Positions 1-11,551 are shown, counted from the first letter of the stretch. The stretch is DNA of 64,000 nt from Aphanomyces cochlioides (GCA_019828595.1 JAHQRK010000010.1:930001-994000); one strand, 5' to 3'. Translations and numbers: made by a program. The notes: a model not told the origin generated them from the letters alone.

Positions 1-46
1 TCAACTTTGTGAGTATAAAATGAATCAATTCAATGAGTTAGTCTTT

Positions 47-1011
47 CTACATTCGTTTCTCAAGAAATTGAAGCAATCTTTCGTGAACATGGTTACTTTG
101 GGCTTGACTTTCCTTGTTCTCAATGAGTAGTTTTGAAATCGAAACCAATTGTTTGTTCGTTTCTTCAAGCGCAAGTTGCAATGAGTTGGGCTCCACTGGT
201 TTGCTGGCTGAAATTGACGCAGCTTCAACGAGTCCTTTTGCAAGAGTATTCCCAAGAGACAGAAGCCCATTTGCCATATCGCCCTTCTTGGTTGTCACTG
301 TGGTTCTCCGCTTTCGCTGTCGATCAATCTCGTCTTGTATGTCTTGTTTCCGTTTACCCCTTTTTGATACCTCCTCCGTGACATTACTCTCACCATCGTC
401 GGAGCTCTCTTCGCTTACAGAAGCGTCGTCTTCGGGCTGGCTCTCTGTCTCATTTCCGTACTCGATGTTGCCAAGGCCCTTCTTGTCCCCAAAGTGTCGA
501 ACAAGAGCTTCCCAATACGGAGGAAGATGAATGGGACTTTCAGTTGAGTTTCCAGTCGCAGCTCGTTCATTTTTCAACTTGATATACTCGCGACGCAACG
601 CATTCAATTTGTTCTTGAGAGACAACGAGGCGATCTTACAGTTTTCGTATAAGCATAGACGCAGTTAAGATTTCATACCTTTTTCTCCATGATGATGTCG
701 AATTTCAAAGTCAACTTCTCCCAAAGAACCGCACGCTGCGCCTTGGCTGTGGCGCGCTGGAAGGCAAGTCCAAAGTGATCATAACGTATTTCAAGCAACG
801 TAGCTACCATCTCCACCGTATACTCAACGTTTGCCTTTGGAGCCTTCCGCTCGATCTTGATGAAAGCCTCGTCTGCAACGGCCAGGAGCGGTGGCTCAGT
901 GGCAGTTAAGCTCCCGTCTACCAAGGCAGCTAACTTGGCTTCCATGATAGCTATCTTCTCTTCGAGCTGCTTCTTTGTCGCTGCCTTGGACTTGCCGCGA
1001 CATCCATTCAT
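47..1011 (-). CDS. Myb/SANT-like (trihelix-type) DNA-binding protein
   Basis: Two exons on the minus strand, 1011-679 and 634-47, joined across a 44-nt GT-AG intron, give about 306 residues. The start is the first ATG in frame; the frame stays open further upstream without an ATG. Residues ~65-165 have the Myb/SANT-like pattern common in oomycete genomes: a helix with LLEIRYDHF, a tryptophan in AVLWEKL, a basic KNKLNALRREY helix, and the RATGN...PPYWEAL block after the intron. The middle is acidic and serine-rich, and the C-terminal third has leucine/isoleucine heptads suggesting a coiled coil. Such proteins are often transposon-derived or transposon-associated. It lies head to head with the transposase gene at 1235, 223 bp apart. 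DNA binding is inferred from the domain; the target is unknown. Confidence 0.7.
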
Positions 1012-1234
1012 GTCCAATGCTTGAATGCTAGAATGCCTGAAACACCGACGAGAACATTGTACTATTTTATCCAATCAAAGACGAACACAGAATCAGCATG
1101 GAAATCAGCAAATCGACTCTTCTTCCTGATTTTGCACATTTTTCAAAAAGTTACTTGAAACAGGCCCTAAATAAAGTTTCAAGAGACAGCTTTTCAAATG
1201 TGTGAAAAGCGCCAAACTTGTTCGAGTTGGCGGG

Positions 1235-2794
1235 ATGCATCAGTCACAGCGCGCCAAGCCACACCAGCTTGCCACCGGACGCCCCTCGATCAAAGGAAAC
1301 AGACGCAAGCACCCATCGACGCATGAGCGAACCTTCTTCTCTTATAAGAAGAGACTGCATATTATCAATTGGCGACGCCAGCACTCAATGGAGTCAGCCC
1401 TCAACACTTTCTTCATGGGAGTCGAGGGTAAAGCAAAGCAGACTGCTTGGAAACGAATATTGCGCTGGGAAACCCAACGAGCCCGAATCGAAGCTGCCGT
1501 AGCTGACCCAGCTACAGCAAACAAAAGAACTGACCGCGCCAAAGGCATTACAACAACCTTTTCGATTGAAGACGAAGAAAACATAGCGATCTGGGTAGCT
1601 CAACTACGAGCCGACGGTGTCCCAGTGAGCAACTTGATGCTCAAGTGCAAGGCCTTGGAAGTTGTACGTGACGTTGGCTTGGGCTCCAATGATTTTAAAG
1701 CAAGCCCAACGTGGATCCGAGGATTCTCTAAGCGTTGGGCTTTTTCAATGCGCGCGAAAACGAGGTCGGGCCAAGCAAACTACGAAGATGGTGAGCGCGC
1801 GCTTGCAGAACTCACTTCCAGACTTGAAAAGGTTATTGAAGAACATGGCTTCGAAGATATCTACAATGCCGATCAGACGGGAATCAATTATGAATACTTG
1901 CCAACGCATACGTTGGATGCGACTGGAGCCAAATCCGTGTGGATAAAATGTGCTGGCCGTGGAAAAGATCGCGTCACTGCGATGCTGTTTGCTGACAACA
2001 AAAGCATCAAATATCCCCTCTTCCTTGTTCTAAAACAACCAAAGTCAAAGATCAAAGAGGTTGTCCAAGAAAACCTTATCCAACGAAATGGCTTTGGCAT
2101 CAGAACATGGGACGGCATCCAAGAACAACAAGAGCGCCATCCATCTCGGCTGTACGCGAACCCTACGACGTGGTGGAATAGTCTCATATCTGTGGAATTC
2201 ATGAAGTACCATTTTGACCATCAACGCGGAAAAGATCTGAAAAAAGTTCTCCTATTGTGGGACGATTTTAGCGCACATTTTACAGACGAAGTAGTCACCT
2301 GCGCTCGAGACTTGAATGTCATTTTGGAGAAAGTGCCACCGACGTTTACGTGGCATTGTCAGCCAGCGGACGCGGCCTGGATAAAGCCGATGAAAGCAAT
2401 TCTACGAGGAAAATGGGTGAACTCGCTGCGTGAACAATTTGCAAACCATGGTGGCGGTAGCGGCAAATCGTTTCAACTTGAATGCCCTGATCGTTTCGAA
2501 CTTGTCGAATGGGTCAATGACGCTTGGGATCAAATTCCTAAGGAAATGATATTGAAGGGCTTTTCGAAGTGCAACATACCTTGCTTGACAATAGACGAAA
2601 CTAACCACGACTTGCCGTCAGACGAAGGAGTTCTTGATGCAAATACGTTGCGCCACCTAACGGACAACCTTGAAGTCGACATCGAAATTTTGAACAATAC
2701 CAGCGACATTTTCCAAAATGACATCCCCATCGAGAGCAACCAACAATGCGAGTGCGTCGCTTTCGAGAGATCTTCATTTCCTTCTAATGAGTAG
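1235..2794 (+). CDS. pogo/Tc5-like DDE transposase, uninterrupted
   Basis: One open frame of about 519 residues from the first ATG; the frame also runs a little upstream from a GTG. The N-terminal third is basic and helical with a CENP-B/Tc5-type helix-turn-helix (TTTFSIEDEENIAIWVAQL, then SPTWIRGFSKRW). The C-terminal half is a DDE_1 nuclease fold: first Asp in YNADQTGINY, second in LLLWDDFSAH, third in QPADAAWIKPMK, about 35 residues after the second. All three acidic positions are present and there is no internal stop, so it could be active or domesticated. I could not find convincing terminal inverted repeats around it, which favours an old or captured copy. It stands head to head with a Myb/SANT gene. 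Confidence 0.8.
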   Translation: MHQSQRAKPHQLATGRPSIKGNRRKHPSTHERTFFSYKKRLHIINWRRQHSMESALNTFFMGVEGKAKQTAWKRILRWETQRARIEAAVADPATANKRTDRAKGITTTFSIEDEENIAIWVAQLRADGVPVSNLMLKCKALEVVRDVGLGSNDFKASPTWIRGFSKRWAFSMRAKTRSGQANYEDGERALAELTSRLEKVIEEHGFEDIYNADQTGINYEYLPTHTLDATGAKSVWIKCAGRGKDRVTAMLFADNKSIKYPLFLVLKQPKSKIKEVVQENLIQRNGFGIRTWDGIQEQQERHPSRLYANPTTWWNSLISVEFMKYHFDHQRGKDLKKVLLLWDDFSAHFTDEVVTCARDLNVILEKVPPTFTWHCQPADAAWIKPMKAILRGKWVNSLREQFANHGGGSGKSFQLECPDRFELVEWVNDAWDQIPKEMILKGFSKCNIPCLTIDETNHDLPSDEGVLDANTLRHLTDNLEVDIEILNNTSDIFQNDIPIESNQQCECVAFERSSFPSNE

Positions 2795-4857
2795 TCAATC
2801 AATTTCATATTGTGTAATACCTGCAATGTTGGCAACAGAAATAATTCTCGACCATCAGCCAACACCATGAGTTCAGAGACTCATCGGAATACCAAGGGCA
2901 TAGGCTTGTTGGCCGGTTTTCGGCCCAGAAATAGCACGCGGGCGAGGCCGAAGCGGTCCCGGGCCTACTGGGAGCGCGGGCCATTTGACCTCATCCCATG
3001 TGAGTCCCGAAATCCGTACAGTAATGCCAATTCGCATTGGCTGATGGTCGACAATCATCCGAAAACATCCGGATACCACTTGTGAGGTTGAACGCAAATG
3101 TCGAAATCCAAATATTTGATTGATGTTTTTGACTGAAACTTTCTGAAGAACTTTCCTTGTTCCCAAAATTGAATGCATTTCTAGAACGTATAACCTTGCA
3201 TTTAGATTGTAAGCTCTGGATATTACTCTGTACTTGGGTCAAATATTTCTCTCAAAATTGATTCCTGTATCAAATAATATTTGTGCTGGTTCTTCAATTA
3301 TTTATTTCCAAAGGAATTGAGCATTATTCCAATTTTCGGTTGTCGCATTTTTTCCCATTTGACAAATCAACTAAAGTATTCGAATTTGGCCCAAACCTGG
3401 CCGCTGATCTGTCATTTTTCCAAGCAAATGAGAGGGAATTTGGGGCCGTCAGGTCTTGTAGAGTTGTAAGCGCACACAAATTTCATATTAAAGCAGCACG
3501 ATGAGGAATATCAGACCCAGAAACTCGATTATGGCAGTCAGTTCGATGATGCTTTTGTTCGCAGTCTCCGCCTGGTCGGGGAAGAAATCCATCCCTGCCA
3601 GGCAGGAACGTTATCCGGAATTTTTTTGAAGTATTTTTGAAAAATATCAAAAAGTATTTTTTCGATTTTCTTGAAAATGTGTCTGAAGCAGGAACGGACT
3701 GTTGAGGCAGAGATGGATCATCTCTGCCTGAGTTTATCCGAAAAGCATGAACGACCCCATTATCCGGAAATTATTGGAATTGACCAATCAGAAGCCTGAA
3801 TCCGTCCCTGAAGCATGGATGGAATGTTCGGCGACCAGGCCCTAAGGGTGAAGATTTTAGGTGGGGTTTGTCCGGGTGTTGTCTGTCCCCATTAGACTTG
3901 ATCTTTGTATATAAAAAAAAAGTAATTCGAAATTTCTTTGTAGCATATGTTGTGTGAGTGAGAAGAGTGATTTTTATAATATTCTTTTATAAAAATATTG
4001 CGATATTTTGACAAGTTAGTTTGGCTCATTTGAAATAGTCATTGTGATGTTCATTTTCTTCTCTTCAGCGCATATAATATATAAATGAGCAGCACAAATT
4101 TTATTCAAAGTTAACAGAACTAATTGGAATTTGTCAGCTAACGTGACCAAATTTGAAACAAATTTTTTTGTCCATTTTCATTGATGTTCGTTTGTAATTC
4201 ATCAATTTTCGCCAACAACACTATGGTGCATATCAAAATCAAATACTAGTATGCAATCATTCTCGGAAAAATTTGTTTCGAACTATTTGGATCAAAACAA
4301 AAGACTTAAATTGAAGTTGATATTATTAATAGTAGTGCGCTTGAAATTGTTCTGATGGTATTCATTTGACTCAGTTTCTTGCAAACCTTAGATGAATTTT
4401 TACAGTTAATTCTCCCAGATTAACAAATGAATTTTTTTATAATAATTATCATTGGATAATTATATACTTTAAATTATCCATATAAATTTTCGTGTTTCTT
4501 TTTTCCTAAAGTTTTCCAGAAGTTGACGACGATGCATCAATTTCCTCGCAAAGGTAGAACAGGCCCTTGTTGTACTTGATGTTATTCAAATTTGCAGTTA
4601 ATCATTGTTGAGTCGCAGGGAGACTGCGCCTAAAGCGTACAATTGTTTATTGTCAGCGCAAGCACGCCATGCGTTTTCTTTTGCACCCATCGTCATCACT
4701 CTGTCAGTCAAATTATTTTTGCTCAAAATAGCTCATCATCATAATTAACTGGTAAAAGGCAAGTTATAATATAGTCAATATAGCCCAAGAGACTATTGAA
4801 GACCGCTTACGCTTTGGCGCAGTCTCCTAAGGACTAACAAATACTACGTAGTATGTA
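2795..4857. other. gene-free stretch between two transposase loci
   Basis: No convincing coding frame in about 2 kb. 2890-3010 is a GC-rich patch (GGCCGG, CCCGGGCC) in AT-rich surroundings, perhaps the relic of a different repeat. 3580-3850 carries short palindromes (a CCTGCCAGGCAGG core) and several ATCCGGA/TTATCCG words. 3900-4500 is strongly AT-rich with no structure I can name. The last 40 bp abut the Tc1 element. Confidence 0.5.
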
Positions 4858-5060
4858 CAGTGCGGTCGCAAAGTATGGACGCATATATGAAATCGATCGT
4901 CGCGTGCAGACATTTCATGGCTATGCGATGTCCTTTCGACAAGACCTATAGACTTATACGGCACATTGCATGAGCTAGAGGTGGTTTGCGTTGGGCTTCA
5001 TTGGAGGAAGATATCCTCACTGTTTGAAAATGACACTGTACACAAAGTATGGACGCATTG
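4858..5060. repeat. left long inverted repeat of the Tc1 element
   Basis: About 200 bp, inverted match to 6187-6387. It contains an outer copy (from 4858) and an inner copy (~5031-5058) of a CAAAGTATGGACGCAT-type word, the likely transposase binding sites by analogy with IR/DR elements. Confidence 0.8.
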
Positions 5061-5182
5061 CCTATAATAAGGGTTTTGATGCCGTAGATAATCTCTAATC
5101 AGGCTTAAATTAGGATAATCTAAAAGTGCATTCATTGGTGGATAGAACAAAGTGTCTGGATGGCTCAGAGGCGAATTTGAGC

Positions 5183-6178
5183 ATGCCAACGGGACCCAGA
5201 TTGACGGAGCGCGAGCTTGGGGCAGTATATGCCCTCCATGATGAAGGGAAATCCAACCAGGCTATTGCAAAGTCTCTCAATCGAAGCGAAAAGGCTGTAC
5301 GAACAGCTCTCCGCAATCGAAATGTCGTGAAGACTAACGAAAACATCGGAAGACCCACCATTTTGGATGACGCAATTGTGCGTCGGATCTATCAGCTTGC
5401 CTGTGTCAAGCACCTGTCAAGTCGAAAGATCGTTGAAGACTTAAAATTTAAAGCCAAAAGAACAACGGTCATCAAGGTGCTCCGTGTGTCCAAATACGCA
5501 AAGTACATCAAGAGAAAACCCACTCCACACCTGACCAAGGACCACAAGAAAAATCGTATCGACTTTGCCAAGCGATACCTATAGAAACCAACGTTTTGGA
5601 AGCAAGTCGTCTTTTCAGACGAGGAAAAGTTCAATTTGGACGGCCCCGATGGTTGCCAGTATTACTGGCAGGCATGACATCCGTCTGGAGACCGACAAGT
5701 TCTCCAAGCGCGTCCTCGGCGGTGGATCTGTGATGGTTTGGGCTGCTGTGGCTGCCGATGGAAAATCCAAGATTGCAATCCTAGAGGGGAAGCAAGATTC
5801 TTCAAAGTACATTGAGACTTTGAAAGATATCTTGCTACCCTTGGTGGAAGAAGTTCGTCCAAAAATGGCCCCTATGGCACCTGTTTTCAACAAGATGGCG
5901 CTAGTATTCACACTTCTGGTGTCACCAAGGCCTTTCTGCAAGATCAGCGGTTGTCTGTCATGGAATGGCCTGCTAAAAGCCCCGATTTGAACATTATTGA
6001 AAATGTCTGGGGAGTTTTGGCGAGGTCTGTCTACGAAGACGGGCGTCAATTTGACTCTCGAGCAAGTTTGATCCAACAAATACAAAAAAGATGGGATCAA
6101 ATTTGCATGTCATACCTCCAACGTCTTGTTGATGACATGCCCTCAAAAAAGGTGCTAGGATTGATCGCTAAGACATGA
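5183..6178 (+). pseudogene. Tc1-type transposase, broken by stop and frameshifts
   Basis: Starts at the first ATG. Frame 1 encodes the paired helix-turn-helix DNA-binding part (LTERELGAVYALHDEGKSNQ, then a RPTILDD linker) but meets TAG at 5582. The same frame continues with [11 protein letters not shown] (first catalytic Asp) to a TGA near 5675. The reading then shifts to KRVLGGGSVMVW and shifts again near 5870-5890 to QQDGASIHTS (second Asp) and SPDLNIIENVW (Glu). The second Asp and the Glu are 34 residues apart, the DD34E spacing of Tc1. One stop plus at least two frame changes make it non-functional. The C-terminus is intact to a TGA at 6178. Confidence 0.88.
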
Positions 6179-6186
6179 TAATTCAT

Positions 6187-6387
6187 GTGCGTCAATGCTT
6201 TGTGTACAGTGTCATTTGTAAAAAGTCAGCATATCTTTCTCCAATAAGCCCCAACGCAAACCGCATATTGCGCAAATAATGTGTCGTCTAAGTGTAAAAG
6301 GCTTGTGAAGAGGACATTGCGTGGCCATGAAACGTCTGCGCGCAACGATCGATTTCATATATGCGTCCATACTTTGCGACCGCACTG
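6187..6387. repeat. right long inverted repeat of the Tc1 element
   Basis: About 200 bp, inverted match to the left arm, with scattered substitutions. The inner copy is slightly decayed (AAAGCATTGACGCAC on the inverted strand) relative to the left arm. Confidence 0.8.
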
Positions 6388-8310
6388 TTATAGTAAGTCA
6401 TTTTCTGAATTGGGGTCTAAAAGTATCCTGCAAAAATGTATATTTGTTCTTACCCATGATAAACTATATTTTGTTTCCACAATTGAACTGTTAAAATTTA
6501 TGATGGCTCGACAGAGATCACAGTCGCTGGTAGAATCGACACCAAAGAGATCCACAGGCGCAGGCACACAAAAAACCAAAGGGCACAAAAACCAAAGGGC
6601 ACAAGTAGCAAAGCAGCACAGACTAGAGCAGAATAAACCTCACAAACTCGACTTCTGTACGACAAAGCTCGATTATCGTAAAGATACTGGTGTTAGATTA
6701 TTGCTTTCAGCAACCTATCACAACCTCCAGTGCAATCACAAACAGTGAATTCAACGAGAACAGGAGCTTACGGGTGCACCAAAAACCAAATGAGATCAGA
6801 TGGCTGTGCTGACTCCTGCTCAAAAAACATAGCTATTTAAAAATTAGTTCAATAGTTATTTAGTCCGACTATTACTTCGATAAAGTAAATTATGTAGAAT
6901 AGTAAACTTATTTTGATTAAGTTAACTATTTAATCTTGACAACAATTGATAAAGTAAATTTTGAATTTAATTAAGCGAGTGGGACAGACAAGATGACAAC
7001 AGGACAACTTCCCGACAAGCACCACCCAAATCTTCACCCTGACGCAGCCATGAGACTGCGAATTTTGACCGACCCAGACGGAAGTGGGTGCTCGTGTCAT
7101 GTGCAACCACATATGCCTGCCGCTCGTTCGTGCAGAAGACGTTGACTTTCTCGGCTGCTTGCACGTGGCGTTCACGAACAATGCAGCCATAAAATAATCT
7201 TCCCGTTCAAGCGACCCATATCGGAAAGAAATTTTTTCTCGTGCGTGCATGCAATTCGACGATCGTCAAACCTGAGATTAACCTCACGGTAGCTGCAGCG
7301 ATAGTGATGGAGTGATGACAGGCTATAGAGCGAGTACATGAGTTCTCTCGTTCCTGATCTCTTGGAAATGAGAGCTACGCACTGCGAGAAAAGCTGCACT
7401 CGAATGTCGTTGCTCATCTGGTCGCCACCGAGATGGACTTTTTTTCCTGTCTTTGAAATTAATGGCCCGTCTGGCAACCGAAAATATTACAATAAATAGG
7501 CCCAAAATGCCATTTTGAGGCCAAATACAATAATTTAGGTCAAAATATGAACTTGTTTATCTCAAAGAGTTTTGCACCAAATCCAATATTTTTGGTTGGG
7601 ATATACTCACTGGAGGCTCCCAAAATGCCATTTTACGAAATGGAGGTTTTACCTCCATTTTGAATATGCCATAAATCGTTGATCCCAATTTAGCTGAAAA
7701 TGGCATATGAAATTTTGCCAGCTAAATCACATAAAAAAATGGATCGAAATTCCCCCAGATCAGTACTACTGATGCAGGCAACTGTCGTCAACAGACTCGG
7801 AGCCTCCAACTATGTTATCGTCGAGCTGCATAGACAGTTAGAAGCAAAGGATTAAGTAAGAGATGATCGCGACCCTTTCTTTTCCATCACTTCATATTAA
7901 CCACAGATAATTACAATAGGTTTGTTTCGAGCGAAAAGGCGTCGAACTCTCACATGATCCACCACGCCAACATCAGATGCTATGGTACGAGTAAGGGGAG
8001 CAAACACCTGTCAGCCATCTACATCTCGTGGTGCTGACATCTGCCAAGCTCTTGCCTCTCAAAAATGCTAAATGTTCAAGGCGGCGGGCGGCCTTTTTCA
8101 AAGAAATGGACTTTCATCTCTTATCCGGATTCTGGGATTTATGCAGAAAGTGTACTGATATAGTGTAAATTTCTCAATGAGGGGGAAGAAAACTGGTGAT
8201 GAGTCTGTGATGAGTCTCGCAACGCGATTTGCAAAGCCTTGTGTACTCAACGGCACCAGGTCGACAGTCGGACAGACCAGAAAGAGCTCATTTCAGCATT
8301 GGACAGCAAG
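6388..8310. other. repeat-rich intergenic stretch with no firm gene
   Basis: About 1.9 kb without a gene I can support. 6505-6750 has a plus-strand frame rich in Lys/Gln with a short direct repeat (KGHKNQRAQ region), probably not a gene. 6930-7250 is GC-richer and has a 106-codon minus-strand frame with no recognisable domain, perhaps an old transposon exon. 7500-7760 holds repeats of AAAATGCCATTTT and a hairpin (AAATGGAGG/CCTCCATTT). A TTATCCGGAT word lies at 8120, upstream of the Mpo1-like gene. Confidence 0.4.
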
Positions 8311-8925
8311 ATGGCGTTGGGATTCAAGGATAAATTCAACTTGGAGAAGCAAGTGACCTTCTACCTCTCCTACCATAGCGATCCGATCAACAAGGCGCTC
8401 CACCTCGTGTGCATTTGGCCTATTCTCCTCTCGGCCATCTACCTCCTCAACACGACCACGCCGTCCATCGCAGAAGCACTCGATCCTGGCCACTACGTTG
8501 TTGTCAACGCTGCCTTAGTCGGGGTTATCATCTACGCCTTGTGGTACATTGTCTTGGACCCGATCGCCGGTACGTTCTGCGCCGGGCTCATCGTCGCATT
8601 TTACGCCTGGTCCAACCATTTCATCTACGAAAGCGTGACCAAGACGGGCGAATCGCACTGGCAAGTGGCGCTGATTGTCCATGTCACAGCGTGGATCATC
8701 CAATTTATCGGCCATGGTGTCTTTGAAAAGCGTGCTCCTGCCCTGCTGGAAAGCTGGGACCAAGCGATTATTACCGCCCCTCTCTTTGTCGCGTTGGAAC
8801 TCATCTTGCCTCTTGGCTACCGTCGTGAAATGCACGAACGCGTCGAACGCAACGTTGCTATCAACGTCGCCAAGTTCCGCCAACAACGCGAAGCTGCCAG
8901 CACCAAGCCACTTGTTGGAAAGTAA
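8311..8925 (+). CDS. Mpo1-like 2-hydroxy fatty acid dioxygenase (DUF962)
   Basis: Single exon, 204 residues. I chose the internal ATG at MALGFKDKF because homologues begin there; the frame is open further upstream. Family features: an LSYHSDPINKALH motif near residue 20, several hydrophobic membrane helices, SNHFIYE in the middle and QFIGHGVFEKRAPAL before the last helix, with the conserved His residues expected to bind iron. Yeast Mpo1 is an ER-membrane Fe(II) enzyme that shortens 2-hydroxy fatty acids during phytosphingosine breakdown; the same role is inferred here. Length is normal. The stop is only 4 bp from the stop of the convergent BAG6-like gene. Confidence 0.88.
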   Translation: MALGFKDKFNLEKQVTFYLSYHSDPINKALHLVCIWPILLSAIYLLNTTTPSIAEALDPGHYVVVNAALVGVIIYALWYIVLDPIAGTFCAGLIVAFYAWSNHFIYESVTKTGESHWQVALIVHVTAWIIQFIGHGVFEKRAPALLESWDQAIITAPLFVALELILPLGYRREMHERVERNVAINVAKFRQQREAASTKPLVGK

Positions 8926-8929
8926 TACG

Positions 8930-10954
8930 TTATACATTGAGTTGACTGCTAGTTGGTGTTTCCTGTGTGACGGCCAACGTGTGTGTAAATAGAGCCTCTG
9001 TTTGGTCGCGCATGACGCTATGCAAGACGTGTCGAATGACCACAACCCCGTCGCTGTTAATGACATCGTTTTCACGCGCCGCCTCTGTCGTCTACGCATG
9101 AAAAGAGCGTCAATCTTATGGAAATCCTCCAAGTAGTGTACCTTGTAGACAATCTTTTGAACGAGTGCAGAGACCACGGCGTCCGAGGGTGAAGGAAGAT
9201 TGAGTAAAACGTGGAGAAGCGCAGACAGGAAACGACGACCGAGAAGTCTAGCCAGATGGTTGAGCATATGAAGGAGCCTTGAGGCATAAACTTACTGCAT
9301 CTCGCTGGCAAACACACTGTGGGAGCTTGGTGGCAGCAGGATCAAGTTGGCCAAACGGACAAACAGTCGGCAATGCATACCGTCGCTGCAATCTTGCGGG
9401 AGATTGACATGTGCCTCACTAGAGAGAGCATCCGCCTAGAGAGACTTATCGTTAGAGATCGATGCAGAGCGGTAAGTACCAGCCATCCTTCGTACTGCCA
9501 CGTCGCTGCTTTTGCCCATGTCTTGATTCGTTTGTTGAGATACGAAGGTGCTACCTGCGAGATGCTCAATGAAGTGCTCTGTTGTAGTTGGCCTACCTGG
9601 TCTAAAAAGCCTAGCGCAGACTGGACGACATGTTGCAGAGGACGATGGAGGCCAGCAACGAATTCCTCGGGCAGAGCATGAAGAGGATGTGGCGGGACAA
9701 AATATGACTGTATGAGGCCGTAGACCTATCAAGTATAGTTCAGCTTGCTTGCATGTTCGTGCTAGCGCAACTTACCACATCGAGAACGACCGTGAGGGGG
9801 GTATCATTAGCTAGAAGAGGAGTTCGTGCATCAATAAAGGTCGACATGGCGCCTTCCATCTCATGCTCGTGCACTTCTTGCACTCGCGCCGTGTTTGTAG
9901 AGGCAGACGTGGAAGCTGTGGGTGGAGCTGGGAGAGCAGTCGTTCGACTTCGTGAATTGCCTTCGTCCATGGCATCGCGAGTTCCACGGACAGCATTACC
10001 CACAGCTTGCAACAGTGTCAAGATGAGATTGCCAGACGGTGCTTCTGCTGGTCGATTGGTATTTTCCTCGGGAACGCGAACAATATCAACAACTGTGATA
10101 CTTCTTGTCGGTGGAGGTCGTACGAGATCCGAAAGAGCTTGACGCAGAGGTGTGCTAAAGGCACCGAGTTCGCCAAGCAGGTTCAGAGTCTCAGAAATAG
10201 CGCCTTGAATTGAAGCATCTTCCAAATCGCGTTCGCTGTCCAGGCGGTTCAATGCCCATGCTAATGACGATACTTGTCGCGACAGGATCAACAGCGAATG
10301 GCTGAATTCGTTCAAACTTGAAGCCAACCGTGCTTGATGTGGATGCAATGAAATCATGGGCAGGCTCGACAAACGTGTAGCCGCTTGGCGGAGGTGGATC
10401 GCTTGCTCTAGTAAATCTTGAGGGGTGGTAAAGTCTCGCCGAGCTGTGGAGCGAGATGGCGTGTTGCTTGTTCTCATCCGCGGAGGTGGTTCAAAGGTCA
10501 TAGCGATAAATGGACTTCCACGTCGCGTCGTTGGTCTTGCTCCCGTATCATCGTTGGAGCCAAGTGTTTCCATCAGAGATTGGAATGACATTTGTCCAGG
10601 ATCGTCGTGATCTTCAACTGACGCCTGGGTGGAGGGTGCTGGGGCTGGAACGGGTGGAATCGTCGGACGCTGTGATGCCACAACGTGGATAGTATCGCCG
10701 TCGACGAAGTTGTAATTATACAAGCAAAGGTGATCTCGAAGGACCTTTCCTTTGTAGATGAGACGTTGGAGATCGATTGCTGTCCCCGTTGTGTCAAAGA
10801 TCCGCTGCTTCAAGTTGGAAATACTGATATCTCGCTCCACGGTCAGCGCAATTGCTTCTTCGTGGATGAACTTAAGCTTCAGGTTCATCATTGCGCTGTC
10901 GCTGGAGCTGCCGACGCCGTCGCTGCTGTCGTTTTCGCGCATGGATGTGTTCAT
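8930..10954 (-). CDS. BAG6/Scythe-like protein with N-terminal ubiquitin-like domain
   Basis: Five exons on the minus strand: 10954-9776, 9725-9480, 9435-9296, 9247-9142 and 9091-8930. All splice in frame across GT-AG introns of 44-50 nt and give about 610 residues. Residues ~24-98 are a ubiquitin-like domain (MNLKLKFIHEEAIALTVERD, KQRIFDTTG, LQRLIYKGKVL, DGDTIHVV). Next come a Pro/Thr/Ser-rich linker, a helical DLLEQAIHLRQAATRL segment, an IDARTPLL stretch and a Leu-rich C-terminus. BAG6-type proteins escort hydrophobic or tail-anchored proteins to insertion or degradation; this role is inferred from layout, since the C-terminal BAG-like part is weakly conserved. Upstream lie several ATCCGGATAA words. 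Confidence 0.75.
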
Positions 10955-10987
10955 GCTTCTTTTGATTATGACCGTGCTGGGATGAGC

Positions 10988-11336
10988 CTTCCGGATAATT
11001 GGTTCACTTCTAGAAATGTCATGTTGGAAAACACTCGAAGTTTGTATGCACGTTCAAAAGAACACGTTATCCGGATCTATGTCTTATTCTGATATTTGAT
11101 TATCATCCGGATAATGGGTTTGATGTGCGTAGATTAATCGCGACACTCTGACCTCATGGCTTGAGATTTGATCTTCTAGGTTATGAAGAGAGCCATTTTA
11201 TACACATGCTGTATCATTCAGTAAGCTTTGTGGCAAGGAGATGCAGCATGGACGTGTTGAACTGATAGGATTCTTTGTGGTGTTGCGTATCCGGATAATT
11301 AGAGAAAATGACATCCGGATAATAGACTAGGTATCC
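10988..11336. promoter_or_regulatory. cluster of ATCCGGATAA-type motifs upstream of the BAG6-like gene
   Basis: Five or more copies of a near-palindromic word: TTCCGGATAATT at ~10988, TTATCCGGATCT at ~11066, TCATCCGGATAATG at ~11103, GTATCCGGATAATTAG at ~11288 and ACATCCGGATAATAG at ~11312, then GTATCCGCAT. The nearest copy is about 40 bp from the BAG6-like ATG. A binding site is inferred from recurrence only. Confidence 0.45.
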
Positions 11337-11551
11337 GCATGGCACAATGCACAGGGTGTTGTCAAAGCTGCGAGCCCAGCTCACGAAAGCTATTTGATAG
11401 TTGCTTTTAAACGAGGGCGAAAGAGAACACAAGAACTCAATCGGCTGCCTTTCGTTATGGTGCACTTAGAGTGGAGGCATCCTCTTCCTCATAGAATCAA
11501 AATATGCCCAGATTGTATTCACTCTATTTATCCGGATCCGTATAATGTAGC

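Larger units (their letters stand above)
4858..6387 (+). mobile_element. Tc1/mariner element with long inverted repeats, inactive
   Basis: The two ends match as inverted repeats beginning CAGTGCGGTCGCAAAGTATG. The match runs on with few differences for about 200 bp on each side, to an inner block near 5031-5058 and 6187-6220. The tip word CAAAGTATGGACGCAT recurs in the inner block as ACAAAGTATGGACGCAT, so each arm holds two related direct repeats, the IR/DR layout known from Tc1 elements such as Sleeping Beauty. A TA precedes the left end; the right flank reads TTA, so the duplication is imperfect. The transposase inside is broken. Confidence 0.88.

Noticed and set aside
2873..3242. Overlapping open frames in the GC-rich patch near 3 kb.
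   Set aside because: No domain, no consistent start, and composition follows local GC content rather than codon structure.
1163..3850. CAGGCCCTAA at ~1163 and ~3836 as possible ends of an element around the pogo-like gene.
   Set aside because: The copies are in direct, not inverted, orientation and similarity stops after about 10 bases.
8515..9267. Long minus-strand frame running through the Mpo1-like gene.
   Set aside because: Only its first ~150 bases are exons of the BAG6-like gene; the rest is antisense to a clear Mpo1 homologue.
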